A stretch of DNA of 64,000 nucleotides from Macrostomum hystrix. Taxonomy: Eukaryota > Platyhelminthes > Macrostomidae. The translations under genes and the position numbers were made by a program. The notes under the pieces were generated by a model. That model made no database searches, was not told the DNA's origin, and saw only the letters and a program-made list of their open reading frames with translations. Shown here piece by piece: positions 21,846-35,900 of the stretch. How positions within the stretch are numbered: the stretch's first letter is position 1; each line of letters starts with the position of its first letter. Where the stretch lies: NCBI GenBank assembly GCA_950097015.1, contig CATNEN010000007.1:248001-312000 (forward strand), in the 5' to 3' direction.

Positions 21846-22559
21846 TTCCATTTGAAGAGACTGCTGGGGTGAAGTACAACGCCAGCTCCAAGGTCCTGAA
21901 GCGACTGCACCGATACCTGCAGCAGCATCAGGATGAGCTGTCCAGCCTGCTTTCATTCGCTGGTAGGCTCGCGACCATACAAATTCAAATTGCGTCTACA
22001 TCGGATGGCAGTACCTGCAGTAGCAGCAGCAGCGGTGGCGGAAGCGACGACTCAGACAGCGATGAGAACAGGGAGCTGGGCAGACTGTCTCGACTGGTCA
22101 TCAGCATTGAAGTAAGCGCCAGCCAGCAGGTGGTTCAGCTGAAACAGTTTCTGCAGTCTGGTCAACTGGACGCCTGGCTCACCGACCTGCTGCCCAAGGT
22201 GAAGGGACTCAAGTTTTTCCGTGTAATTCTGGGCAAGGCCTACTACTCGGCTGTGCTCAGAAGGCTCAGAAAGGAGGAGTAAGCCAATTATTTATTATTA
22301 TAATTATTAAAACTGAGTTATTTGCATAGATAGTCTAGTTAATAATACTGCTTTTGCAACTTCAATTTTCAGAAAGCGACTCAAAAAACAGGCTTCGAGA
22401 AAGCGTCAGCAGTCACCGGGCAGCCCTGTTCCTAAGGCTGCAGGTGTGGATGCCGGCCAACCACAGTGTCGACTCAGGCTACCGAAGCCTCCGCCATCGA
22501 CTGGTGCTTTGGATTTGGAATCATCTGATGAAACTGATGGTCCTGTAAGCCATGGTTGA
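21846..22559 (+). CDS. Unidentified protein, two 3' exons (partial)
   Basis: Exon 21846-22278 (acceptor CAATTAG, donor GA|GTAAGC) and exon 22373-22544 (acceptor TTTTCAG) join in phase. They encode a helical segment (LKRLHRYLQQHQDELSSLLS), an acidic/serine-rich linker (SSSSGGGSDDSDSDENRE), a second helical region (QLDAWLTDLLPKVKGLKFF) and a basic, proline-rich end (EKRLKKQASRKRQQSPGSP). No family is recognised. Upstream coding exons are needed: the first exon has no in-frame Met and enters at phase 1; I could not find them. Two endings are possible. A stop follows at 22557-22559 if the GTAAGC after 22544 is not used. If it is used, the exon ends at phase 0 and is phase-compatible with the exon at 23357, which would make this the N-terminal part of the large RNF213-like gene. 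Domain composition alone does not decide. Confidence 0.5.
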
Positions 22560-23356
22560 GGAAATCGACATGGACAGGTTTACTGCATTTTAATAGCATT
22601 GCACTTTAGAGGTATAAAAACAGTCCTGAAATAAGTTTGGGCTTCAATCCACAATTTTATGGCATTGCTTTATCGATCAAAAGCAAGAGAAGATAAAGTA
22701 GTGAGTGAAAACAGATATTTTAAACTGTTATATTACACAGTTTCACCGTCTTGAAATTTCTGGCGTCGTAAACAATAGACAGCTTGCACTCTTGCAGCCC
22801 CACTTGTGCTGAGGCAGGGTGGCCAAATGAAAACGGAGTAGTAATAATTGAGAAGTTGAAAAGGAACGCAAGGATTGAAAAGTCTGCTCGCACTATTATG
22901 TGGAGAGCAACCGTTTACAATCTATTTTGACTGTCAAGACTGCCACATCAACAACCAACCCCCACCCCCGGCTTAGACCTGGTTTGGGCAGACAGTAAAA
23001 TCCCCCCAGCCAATCACCACGCGTCACGCGCTTGCACTCTAGGCGGCATACAAGCTGCATACACTACACCACTCAAGCCTGACAGGCTTGTATTATTAAA
23101 TCCATACGTCGATGTTATTGCAGCATTGTCGTTTAATATAAGTACAAGCGTATACATATATCTTGACTATATTTTGTAACAACTTTTCTTTACTGCTTTT
23201 TAGTGTTTTAAATTCGTTGCACATTTGTTGATTATTTTTTATTTACTACTTGTGGAACAAAAGCAACTTATAACTGTCATTTCACAACTTTGACCGTATT
23301 TGTAATCACACAAATAAAAATCGTAGCTAAAGGAATCTTCTTTACTCATGTTTCAG
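22560..23356. other. Intergenic or intronic spacer
   Basis: No supported exon. This is either intergenic or an intron of the large gene, depending on whether the 22544 splice donor is used. It is a candidate place for a small first exon and promoter of the RNF213-like gene; none is convincing. Confidence 0.4.
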
Positions 23357-26300
23357 AGTTGGTTGCTGGAAGAAGAATATGCCAAGCTTTCACAGACTGC
23401 TCAGTCCAGCTATGTGAGTTCGGCTGTTAAATGACGGTTGAATTGTGCGAGCATATTTTGGGGCATTAAGATCCGAGTGCTGTTCTTAGCTGTATTATAA
23501 TTTGATATGGTTTTAGTATTATTGCACTGTGCTTAGAAAATCCGTAAGATATCCGTGAAAAAAAATTTTTAGGTGGCCTTCGAATTTCGCCTCTTCTGTG
23601 CTGACATTGTCAAACATTTCACTGAGCTTGCACCAAAGCAGTCCAGTCTAACTCAAGATCTAGAGCGGAGACTCGTCAAAACTGTACTGGATGCAACTTG
23701 TAGTGTAAAAGTGTCATTAAATCTAACCAATACAAAGAGAAGGAAATCTTCTTCGATTGAAATTAAAACCAACGCTTTAATTGACCTTTGTTACAACCTT
23801 CCCACTTGGCGTGTGTTCGTTTCTGTCAATGACATTGCCAGCATTGAGTACAGCTATGAGTTGAGCAACTGCAATTCGACTCCGCAGTTTAGAAGTGCGC
23901 AGCAACTTGAGGCTCTTTGTGAGTCCTCAGAGCTTATTGAGTCTCTAAAAGCGACTCGAGTTTCAGACGTGATTATTGATGGCTGCAAAAACACAATGGC
24001 CGTTCGCCTCATCGGCGGTGGGCTGAGAGAGTTTGAAACTCGTCCTCTCAGGGATGGCCAACGTGTCTGTTTTGACGCTCTGTTCCAGCCGTACATCAGC
24101 TGCGTTGCAGGAGAGGCGACTTTGTTCTGGAGAATCTTCGAGTCACACGCTGTTTCATTGGCCCTCACAGGAAGCCAATCGATTCCTGACCACGCGGAAG
24201 CTGCCATTGCCACAGATCTGTGTTGCACCGCGTTACTAGAAGGATGGCTGAAGACTGTGTCTAAAAATGCCAGCGGCAGTAGAATAGATTTAAGCGCCTG
24301 TGAATTCACGTCTGCTATAAAATATTTTCTCCTAGCTGCTGCCTGTTCACTAAAGCCATGCGGAATGACTTTGCTTTTCCGAATTTCGTTGGCTATTCAT
24401 CAACAATTCAGCGATACCAAAGAGCCCTTCTGGACTACAGAAGAGGCACATTTGCTGCTGCAATGTTTTCATCCGTCAGCTTTAGGTGATGCCGATTTGA
24501 AGGTCTTCGGCTTTCTGAATTCTTTTCTACCATCGTTTCTGCACATGTGCCATTGTGCCCAGCTGCTACACCCATCTTCGCAACCAGAGTTATTTCTGAG
24601 TTTGATAGAAAAAATGGGTCTTTGCGAGCGTGGCGCGGATAATTTTAGATCTGCATTCACCCGATACCTATTGAAGTCAGGCCTGATCAGGGACTTCACC
24701 GCAAAAAGTTTTATGATACTTATTTCTTCGATATTTAAACACTCAGTGGACTCAGGAGATCTGAGTGTTCTGTTGAATGAGTATCTAACAGTCAATGAGT
24801 TAGTGCAGACCCTCAATGATTTCAAATCTTGTGAAAATCTAACTTCTCCGCTACTGCAGATTGTGACTAATTGTAGTATCAAAGTTTCATTTAGAAAGCA
24901 ACTTAAAGAACTTCAGGCCAAGGAATTCTACCAGATATGCGATGTTATGACAAAGGTAAAAAGTTTACCGCGAGTTGATGAGCCCACCTGGCACTCTGAA
25001 GGAATTCCAGTTATCCGAGCTGTCGTTCTTGCCTCCGCCGCGTTAGGAAATGAAAATGAAAACTCATTGTCCAACCGACGGGCTCTCGCTGAGCTGCTGA
25101 GTTTGAGTGGTCTGCTTGACGAGCAGTTCACTCTGAACTTCATGGCCTCTGTGTTCCAGTCGAACTGCCAGTGGCTAGTTAAATCAGTTCTTGACAATTT
25201 TGATTCCACGCTGCTGCAGCATATTGACGCTTCAGAGTGTTGCGAGTTGGCGCCAGCTGTGACTCAACTCATTCGCCTGAGCTGTGAATACTATTACAAG
25301 TCTCCGTGTTTAGTGGCATCAGCTCTACGTGAAAAGTCCAGCAATGACCACTTCAGGACTGTTTGCCTGCAATGTGCGGTAGAGCTGCTCGCAGAGCAAC
25401 CGTTTACAAAGGCTTCTATCGAGATTAATTCTAGAGATGCAATTCATTCAACTGAACTCATAAGAGCGATTCTCCAAAGCTTTCACCAAAGACTGCTCAT
25501 TGCATCTTGCAGCGCCTCTGAGAAGGACATCATTCTGGACTATTTGGAGAAAAATGTTTCAAACATTTTAAAGAAAATTGAGCCGATGTAAGTTTCATAT
25601 TTGGCATGTTTAGATTCTTAGTAGTAAATATAGGAATTATGTTTTGTAGTTGTATCTCATACATGTCATATCGGGGCCGAATTTCCAAAGGATTCAAAAG
25701 TAAAGTCAGGCTGTTTGGTCAGCTCTGTGCTCTTATTCCTAGGTATCAGCTGCTGGTGGTTGTCTTCAAGGTTGTTTTTCAAGCACATACGAGTTGTTAT
25801 ACAATTAAACTCGGAGCTCTCATATCGTTGCTGCTTCATCCAGAATTACTGATTCCTTTTAAAATATTTTTAAGTCTTGTTACTGGGGTATTGTTAACTT
25901 TTTCCCAAGCTTTCTCTTTTGCGTAGCGTGTCTTTAAAAAGTTGAATTCGCTTAAAAACTTTATATTTATCATTGCAGATTTGTTTACAAAATTTTCGCC
26001 ATCTGCTTGGAAAAGTTGGTTTCTGAAGTAACTTGTGATCCATCGGCTGTATTTGATTTGCTGCCTGCGCTTCTAGAAAATCAAAGCCTCTGGATTTGGA
26101 TGACCAGCGATTGGCACCAGGATGTTTTGTCCCTCGCAGAGAATCTTCGTCAGCGAATATTTAGCAAAGTTCAGTGCTTGTTAGAACTCAGCAAAATGCT
26201 TTTTTGTGATGAACAGCAGGACGGCCTTTGTCTAGAGGAATTCAATAGATTCCTTTTCATCATGGCAAAGCCGGACAAAGCTCGTACATTGACAAACGAC

Positions 26301-26972
26301 AGTCCTGGAAGCTGCTTGTACGACACTTTCGATTTGTTGTTGCTTGCATTATTCGGCCGTAATTATGTTTCCTTGCAAGGTTCAGCAGATAGAGTGAAGT
26401 TACTTGAAGCCAATGTCCATGCCTTGAAGGAGCAGTCAAATATTGTTGAGGATACTTTAAGCTTTCTAGCCTTTGTCGCTCATGATGAAAAGAAAACGAA
26501 CATGCACCTGCCAGATTTCCTAGAGAAGCAATCAGTTTTTTCTTCTCTCAAGGAGCAGTTTGGTAAATCCGTTGGTTCGTTTAGGGGCGACACCTTGGTC
26601 TTTCAGATCTTCGGAAATATAGACTTGTCTCATATTATTGCTGTGAGGTCGCTTACGGGATCCTTGGTCTTCAAAAGAGTGCTCATCCGATGTAACTTAA
26701 AGCTATGTTCCCCAGAGCACCAGAAATCGGAAGTCGACTTTGACAAATATGTCGTCTGCGTTCCATGCCATTATTTAATTGATAAACTGCTTCCTGCTGC
26801 ACTTACCGCTTACAAGGAGATCATAACGTCACTTGAGACTGGCGCCATCACTATCAGCCAGGCGAAATTGAATCTTGGTATTGATGATGAAACGATATTT
26901 AATGACGATATCGAACGAAGAGCTGCAACGTCACTTGGAGTTTCTGAAGGTATCTTCCAGTTATTATTTCCC
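23357..26972 (+). other. Module 1 of the RNF213-like gene
   Basis: Exons 23357-23413 (SWLLEEEYAKLSQTAQSSY), 23573-25587 and 25979-26972. It has the same exon order and phases (0-0, 0-2, 2-0) as modules 2 and 3 but is clearly diverged in sequence. It is therefore the oldest split in the series. The middle intron (391 bp) is unrelated to the 146-bp intron shared by modules 2 and 3. Confidence 0.75.
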
Positions 26973-29900
26973 GTGAGTATTTTTTGTAAATTCTAAAGCA
27001 CACTTGCATTAACTATAGCTAATGCAAATAGTAGTGATTCTCTATCGGTACCGTATTGTCAATAACCTAGTCTATTAACCCACACAGTTACACACAGTTA
27101 CTTCTGCTTTTAGCTTGATTGACAGAAACATATTTTTACGTAAAAATAGACAAATTAATCTAGAAAAAATTGTAATATTTTATTTGCTTGGCTCTAAGAG
27201 AAACATTTTTATGATTACGCTCGTACACATGTAAATCTGCGTGTGTCGCACAAAACCTACTGCTCCTTTTGTGCACAATTCAGGTATCCTGGTTGACGAT
27301 GGAGGACTACCTAAAGCTGGATGAGCGTTGTAAATCTCTCTATGTAAGTGCAATAAAAGTAAATTCATATTTTGTCTGCACCGATTGCCGGAAATAACTA
27401 AACTTTCTTCTACTTCGAGCTTATGTGTCTATCTAATGAAGGTTCATTCACACCAACTTCAAACACGTCAAATACACGATTTTTATTCTTCTTGACTTTA
27501 ACTCTAAGTGATTTTAATTAAAAAAGCAAGTAAATGAACACAAAAACAAGTTCTTTGATGGCAGCGTGAACGAGCCTTAATGTTATAATATACAAAAATA
27601 CAAAATAGTAAAGTAACATACTGGGGTTGACAGTTTGCAGTGTCATATTGCAAATTTCAACCCAAGCAGTTAGCAGTGTGCGCTGTAATGTATTCTTTAA
27701 AGTTTACGTGCTCCTGTAATTCATTAAAATGATTAAACTAATCTTGCAACACTTCAATTAATCAATTATCTTTCTGTTATGAAAAAGTTGCATTTGTATT
27801 TGCAATCCAAAATAATTCTAAAAACTGTATTTTCCCACATCCTTACTATTGATAGCGGAATGAACTAAATACTTCGTATAATCCAATAAACACAATCTTT
27901 TCAGATCCCATTTGACTTCCGTCTGTTCATCGCAGACATCGTCAAGTTCATTGTGGAACAGGTTTCTTCTGGAAGAAAAGGCATTGCTGATGACCAGCCC
28001 TTCATCAAAGATCTTACAAACTCATTGCTTGAAGCCAAAATCGACACAACAGTTTCACTCATGTTGGCAAACCAAATTTTAAGCATAACTTACAAAATCA
28101 GACGCAAGATAAATTCATTAAAAGAGTTCTACACACTTTCATCGTGGAATCTGTTTGTCCTCAAGAATAAGATTGGAAACTTCCATTACAGCTATCAGTT
28201 GGAATGCCGACATCAATTGCTGCAAGTGGCAAGTATCAAAGAAATACAAGATCACCTGAGGCGATTTGGTCCAGCTGTTTCTTCACAAATAGAGAGAGCT
28301 CTGGCCAGTTGCTCTCGAATATCCGACACCATAGTTAAGTGTTGTTCGAAAAAGAACAGCGCGCCCCCAGATGGAACTGTGTGTGAGCTGCAGACTCGCA
28401 CTCTAAGCAAAGACCGCCTCGTGTGTTTTGACGCTCTGATGGAGCCGTACATCGATTCAGTAGTCGGAAAGTCTCAATTCTTCTGGCGAATTTTCGCTTC
28501 TCATGCTGTCTCTTTGGCTCTGGCTGACTCATCTGCGATTACTAGCAGCCGTGATGTGGCCGAATTCATTGATCAGTACTGTTCACTAGTTACAAAATGG
28601 CTCAAGGCTGTCACAGAAAATGATTCCAAAAAGACACTCGAAGCAAACGCTTCGGAGTTCAATTTTGTCGTGAAGCAAATGCTGAGCTCTCCATTTGCAG
28701 AGAAATTCTCTTTGAAGGCAGGCGGTGGCATACTTATGTGCCGCCTCTCACTCTTCGTTCAACGCAGATTCGCTCCTGAAAACAAGTCATTTTGGAAACC
28801 CGAAGAGGCCACTCTGCTTCTGAGCTTCCTACAGAAACCGGCATTGAAAGGCGTCAGTTCTCAAGCTCTCCGCTTCCTGGACTCATCACTGCCTTCCTTC
28901 TTGTGTCTCTGCTACTGCGCCAAAGTGCTGCATCCTTCAAATTCAGCAAATGATTTTGCAAAACTGGTGAAGGATCTCGGTTTTGTTGAGCGAGGAGGTG
29001 ACAAGTTCAGGACTGAGTTTTCTACAGCTCTTCTCAACTCCGGCTTGCTGCGAAGTATCAGCTGCAGCAACTTCGCAAGCACTGTATCCGCTGTGTTCAA
29101 CGATGCAGAGGATTTCAATGATGCACACATATTATTGGAAGAATTTATTACTATTAAGGAGGATGCGGTTGAAATCCTGAGTTCATTTGACTCGTGTGAA
29201 ATTGTGAGTCCTGCACTGAAGCAGTTCATTCATAGATTTGGAGCATCAATACTTTACAAGAAGCACCTGAGTGATTTGCAGACGGAGAGCTGGCAGCGGT
29301 TCTGTGACATCATGCAGAAGGCAAAGAAGTTGCAGTGTGTGGATGAGTCTGTCTGGCACGATGAGGTGCTCCCTGTCATTCGAAGGGCCATTATTGCATC
29401 TGTAAGCAACAGTAAGTTTGAGAATGACAGCTCTGTTCCCAATCGGCAGGCTCTCTGCGATCTGTTAGGTGTAAAGGGTTTCCTTGACCCGACACTTGCT
29501 GTAGACTTCTTGAGTATCATATTTTCTTCAAAGACTCATTGGCTAATTAAATTTTGCCTTGAAAAATTTGCTGGCACTTTTCTTAATTCTTTACTAAATG
29601 CTAAACATGATTGTAAGATAAATATTATGTGTCAGTTTATTCGACTAAGCTGTGACTACTTTCACAAGTCTGTGTGTGCCACAATCGCACCACTGGTTCA
29701 AGATTCTTCATGCGATTCTTTCAAAGCACTTTGCAAAGAGTCTGCGCATCTTGTCCTAAATGAAAAGCCATTGACTAGAAGTATTATTGAGACCAACGTG
29801 GAAGACGGAATGGCTGCAGGTCTCAGTGATATTGTGTTTGAAGTGTGTTTGGTTAAGCTTCGCGACAATGAAGGCAACGAAAAGCAAAAGGAAGACATTT

Positions 29901-32900
29901 TGAAGTTTTTGCAACACCCGAACAGTTCGTTTAGTAAAGATAATCATTCAAGGTATGTTTCGAAACTATATTGCCTCATACCTCATTTAACAATTTAACG
30001 TAATTATTTTTTGTTTTTGACTGTTAATAAAATACATATTGACATTTACATTTGAGTTAAAAAGGCAAAATTGATTTACCAAGTTTTTTTAATGGCAGGT
30101 CTCTTTGCCGGCTGCTCGGTCTCAGCCTCGACAATTTCCTATCTGTGCAGTTTCGGCAGCGCCAGCCAAACGTCTTTGAGCTCCTACCAGCATTGCTAGA
30201 GAAGCATTTCATGTGGATGTGGATGACCAACCACTCCGATCAAGCCACTGAAGATCTTGCAGAGGACGTCCGTCAACGCATGTTTTCAAAATTAAAGTGC
30301 GTCGTTGACTTTGCCCGAATGCTGTTCGGTTTTGAGGCTGGAAAGGCTTTGTCTTTGACTGAATTGCATGAATTCGTCTCCATCTTCGATAAGCTTGATA
30401 AAAGCCGAAAATTGTCGCGTGAAAACTTCGAGTCAAATCTATTCGACTACTTCGATCTGCTTCTTGAAGCCTTCTTTGTGAACTTTCACCGTAATTCGCA
30501 GACCAAAGTGGTCGTTCAAATCATGCAGGAAAGTGAAAAGAAGTGGATTGAGCAGTCGGCAGTCGTGGATCAAATTTTTGAGTTTCTGTCTTTAATTTCT
30601 GGCAGCAACTCACCGCTGAATCTGAAGCTGCTGGATCTGGATGAAAAGCAGACTCGATACCGGTCCTTACAAAAGCAGTTTAATGATGCCGTCAGTTCTG
30701 TTGGACGCGACGATTTAGTGTTCCAGATTTTTGAGATCAGAAGCGTGCGGAACCTGGAGTTGATGAAGTCGCTGGTCAAATCTGAGTTGTTCAGAAGAGT
30801 GTTTGTCCGATGCAACCCTTCTTCTGGAGCCTCGAGAAATTCATTAGAGACTAAAAATGCTCGAGCCACAGTACAGACTACACCAGTAGCTCTGATGAGT
30901 GTTCAATGCAATTACTTTCTGGGCAAAATGATGCCAGAAGCATTTTCCGCGTACAAAGAGCTCCTTAAGTCAGGACTTACATTCGAGGAAGTTCTTGCGC
31001 TGTTTGGCTTTGGTTGCAGTACCATCTATGATCTCGAGGCCGAAAGAAACGCGACGGCATATGCAAAGTTGGCAGCTGAAGATATTTCGCGACTTTTCAG
31101 GGTAATTGTTTGATTATTTGCTTTTCCTGGCTCCATCGTTATTATTTTGCATGGTGGTTATTTTTTCGAACGTGCAGTTACTGAGACGAGAGTCGATGTA
31201 CTCTGCTGAAACTAAGTTGGGCACGTAATTGGAAGGATATAGTGTTTGCATACGAATGTATTCATGCCTGAGCACTATATTTATTTATAGGGCTACGCAA
31301 TGAAAATGCGATGAATGTACGCATCCTAAAAAGAAAAAAGCCTTTGGATTGGGTCAGTGTTCAAGACAAGAGTAGAACCATGAATTATAAACAATTTAGC
31401 TTTCTCTTCAAATTAATTGTTGAATTAGAGAATAAATATATCAACCACCTACGTCTATCCTCATAAAGCCACATTTGCCTACGCCATTGTCCACCTGGCA
31501 TGCCGATTTATAAATTTCTGACTGGATCCAGGTTGCTAACTTAAAAGTACTATTTCGCAAATGATCATGACCATTGGCAAATGATACGGCACTGGGCATG
31601 AGCGATAGTTCGATCTTAGCAGTTTAAAAAAGTCTAGAGGGTTTGAATGTTAGCAATAAGTTATGCAGTTTTGAATGATACTCACAGACAAATTAAATTG
31701 TAGAGCTATATGGAAGTAAGTTATGTGGTTTTTACACGGTTAGTGTGGCGAATTTTTTACCTCGTACAGTAAGATGATGAGTTGTCTTTAGAAACTCTAT
31801 AACACAATCGAGCATTATTCGAAATAATTTTTAATCTAGCCATTTAGATCTGTCCCTCTTGTCTTCGTGGTTAGTATCCACTTGATAATTCCAAACTGAG
31901 AAAAGTAGAAACAGGCGAATTCGAGCGAGGCACAATGTCTAATTTACCGTTTACAATGAAGTATTGCTATAGCGCAAAGTAATGAAATTGCAATCCGGAA
32001 AGACTTAGGCTATGTGTTCCAAGCAGCCAAAAGCATTCAAAACCCAGCTGATCGTGTTGACGATCAAAAACTAGTTTTTGCAATAGTGACCACGAATATT
32101 ATGTACAACATAAAATTATGACTTTGATCTACAGTAATTCATTGTTTTAACTTTTGAGTTGCATCACATTTTTAGGATTCATGGTTGACGCTAGACCAAT
32201 TTGTTGCTCTTGATAAGGACAATCAGCGTCTATACGTGAGTATATAAATCGAAATGTGTGTGGTATAATGCTATACTTAAATGTTATAACTTTACGCATC
32301 TACCTAATTAGTGCTTTAGACTAATATTTTGATGTCGCCCTTCTTCAGCCTAACGCTCCTGAGGGCGGTACCGGCTCCCAATGGATAGAACTGGGGAGAA
32401 CCGGGTTTCATCCCTCTGCACTACTCCACCTCTGAGGACATTGGTAGCTCTAGATGTGACATAGTGGTCACGATCATAGGGACCAATTAGGGGGAAAAGA
32501 CCAGGGTCGTGAGAAGGTAGGACCTGCTAGGCAGGGCTGCCACCAGCCACTTACGGGACAGCACAACCAACTGACCCTGACGAAACGGGGCTTCAGTTCT
32601 AAAAGAGAAGTGCTTTTGGCTCACCCCAAGGCCTATGGCCTGAAATAGGGATCCGATGTGTTAGACATGTGTTCACAGGGAGTTGACGTTCCAACAAGAG
32701 AGAGGACTTCTTAGGGATGCAGCTAAGAAAGAGGGCCCGACCCAAGGTTAAGAATGCCCGGATAGAGACAGCCTATAAGCTCTTACTAGGATTCAGTATT
32801 TACTCCTAAACACCAGTCTCCAGCAATGCAAGAGCAGGTTCAGGATCGGCTTCTATGTATCCTCGTGTGCAGGGACTACCTAACCCTAAGAATACATTAG

Positions 32901-35900
32901 AATTTCATTAGCATTACATTAGGCTCACATTAGGACATACTGTATTAATATGATGTACATTCGCGCTTGGATCTCAAGGCGACCAAGCCATCTATATATT
33001 ATCGATGGACTGATTAGTTCATGCTCTCATTCTTCGGCTCTGTGTGTTAGATTTGACTCATTCTGATCAGTTCATGCTCTCATTCTTCGGCTCTGTGTGT
33101 TAGATTTGACTCATTCTGGTCAGTTTATGCTCTCATTCTTCGGCTCTGTGTGTTAGATTTGACTCATTCTGATCAGTTCATGCTCTCATTCTTCGGCTCT
33201 GTGTGTTAGATTTGACTCATTCTGGTCAGTTTATGCTCTCATTCTTCGGCTCTGTGTGTTAGATTTGACTCATTCTGATCAGTTTATGCTCTCATTCTTC
33301 GGCTCTGTGTGTTAGATTTGACTCATTCTGGTCAGTTTATGCTCTCATTCTTCGGCTCTGTGTGTTAGATTTGACTCATTCTGGTCAGTTCATGCTCTCA
33401 TTCTTCGGCTCTGTGTGTTAGATTTGACTCATTTGAAACCTGTACCCCCTTAGGTGGCCTTCGAATTCCGTCTGTTCATCGCAGACATCGTCAAGTACAT
33501 TGTGGAACAGGTTTCTTCTGGAAGAAAAGGCATTGCTGATGACCAGCCCTTCATCAAAGATCTTACAAACTCATTGCTTGAAGCCAAAATCGACACAACA
33601 GTTTCACTCATGTTGGCAAACCAAATTTTAAGCATAACTTACAAAATCAGACGCAAGATAAATTCATTAAAAGAGTTCTACACACTTCCATCGTGGAATC
33701 TGTTTATCCCAAAGGAAAAAGTTGGAACCTTCCATTACAGCTATCAGTTGGAATGCCGACATCAATTGCTGCAAGTGGCAAGTATCAAACAAATACAAGA
33801 TCACATGAGGCGATTTGGTCCAGCTGTTTCTTCACAAATAGAGAGAGCTCTAAATAGTAGCTCTCGAATATCCGACACCATAGTTAAGTGTTGTTCGAAA
33901 AAGAACAGCGCGCCCCCAGATGGAACTGTGTGTGAGCTGCAGACTCGCACTCTAAGCAAAGACCGCCTCGTGTGTTTTGACGCTCTGATGGAGCCGTACA
34001 TCGATTCAGTAGTCGGAAAGTCTCAATTCTTCTGGCGAATTTTCGCTTCTCATGCTGTCTCTTTGGCTCTGGCTGACTCATCTGCGATTACTAGCAGCCG
34101 TGATGTGGCCGAATTCATTGATCAGTGCTACTGTTCGCTAGTTACAAAATGGCTCAAGGCTGTCACAGAAAATGATTCCAAAAATACACTCGAAGCAAAC
34201 GCTTCGGAGTTCAATTTTGTCGTGAAGCGAATTCTGAGCTCTCCATTCGCAGAGAAATTCTCTGCGAAGGCAGGCGGTGGCATACTTATGTGCCGCCTCT
34301 CACTCTTCGTTCAACGCAGATTCGCTCCTGAAAACAAGTCATTTTGGAAACCCGAAGAGGCCACTCTGCTTCTGAGCTTCCTACAGAAACCGGCATTGAA
34401 AGGCGTCAGTTCTCAAGCTCTCCGCTTCCTGGACTCATCACTGCCTTCCTTCTTGTGTCTCTGCTACTGCGCCAAAGTGCTGCATCCTTCAAATTCAGCA
34501 AATGATTTTGCAAAACTGGTGAAGGATCTCGGTTTTGTTGAGCGAGGAGGTGACAAGTTCAGGACTGAGTTTTCTACAGCTCTTCTCAACTCCGGCTTGC
34601 TGCGAAGTATCAGCTGCAGCAACTTCGCAAGCACTGTATCCGCTGTGTTCAACGATGCCGCCGTTTTCACTGATGCACAAAAATTGATTGAAGAATTTAT
34701 TACTATCAAGAAGGATGCGGTCGAAATCCTGAGCTCATTTGACTCGTGTGAAATTGTGAGTCCTTCACTAAAGCAATTCGTCCATAGCTTTGGAGCATCG
34801 ATACTTTACAAGAAGCACCTGAGTGATTTGCAGACGGAGTGCTGGCAGCGGTTCTGCGACATCATGCCGAAGGCAAAGAAGTTGCAGTGTGTGGATGAGT
34901 CTGTCTGGCACGATGAGGTGCTCCCTGTCATTCGAAGGGCCATAATTGCACCTGTAAGCAACAGTAAGTTTGAGAATGACAGCTCTGTTCCCAATCGGGA
35001 GGCTCTCTGCGATCTGTTAAATTTAAGGGGTTTGCTTGATACGAAACTTGCTGTAGACTTCTTGAGTATCATATTTTCTTCAAAGACTCATTGGCTAATT
35101 AAGTTTTGCCTTGAAAAATTTGCTGGCACCTTCCTTAATTCTTTACTAAATGCTAAAGATGATTGTAAGATGAATATATTCTGTCAGTTTATTCGACTAA
35201 GCTGTGACTACTTTCACAAGTCTGTGTGTTCCACAATCGCACCACTGGTTCAAGATTCTTCATGCGATTCTTTCAAAGCACTTTGCAAAGAATCTGCGCA
35301 TCTTGTCCTAAATGAAAAGCCATTGACTAGAAGTATTATTGAGACCAACGTGGAAGACGGAATGGCTGCAGGTCTCAGTGATATTGTGTTTGAAGTGTGT
35401 TTGGTTAAGCTTCGCGACAATGAAGGCAACGAAAAGCAAAAGGAAGACATTTTGAAGTTTTTGCAACACCCGAACAGTTCGTTTAGTAAAGATAATCATT
35501 CAAGGTATGTTTCGAAACTATATTGCCTCATACCTCATTTAACAATTTAACGTAATTATTTTTTGTTTTTGACTGTTAATAAAATACATATTGACATTTA
35601 CATTTGAGTTAAAAAGGCAAAATTGATTTACCAAGTTTTTTTAATGGCAGGTCTCTTTGCCAGCTGCTCGGTCTCAGCCTCGACAATTTCCTATCTGTGC
35701 AGTTTCGGCAGCGCCAGCCAAACGTCTTTGAGCTCCTACCAGCATTGCTAGAGAAGCATTTCATGTGGATGTGGATGACTAACCACTCAGATCCTGCCAC
35801 TGAAGCTCTTGCAGAGGACGTCCGTCAACGCATGTTTTCAAAATTAAAGTGCATTGTTGACTTTGCCCGAATGCTGTTCGGTTTTGAGGCTGGAAAGGCT

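Noticed and set aside
25606-25926. 106-codon ORF between exons of module 1
   Set aside because: It lies inside the intron 25588-25978; the flanking splice sites restore the module frame and the ORF is intron read-through.
23573-31101. Three separate tandem genes instead of one
   Set aside because: Each module ends at phase 0 on a good donor and the next mini exon starts at phase 0 on a good acceptor. No module has its own start codon context or poly(A) signal, so one gene is the simpler reading, though transcripts must confirm it.
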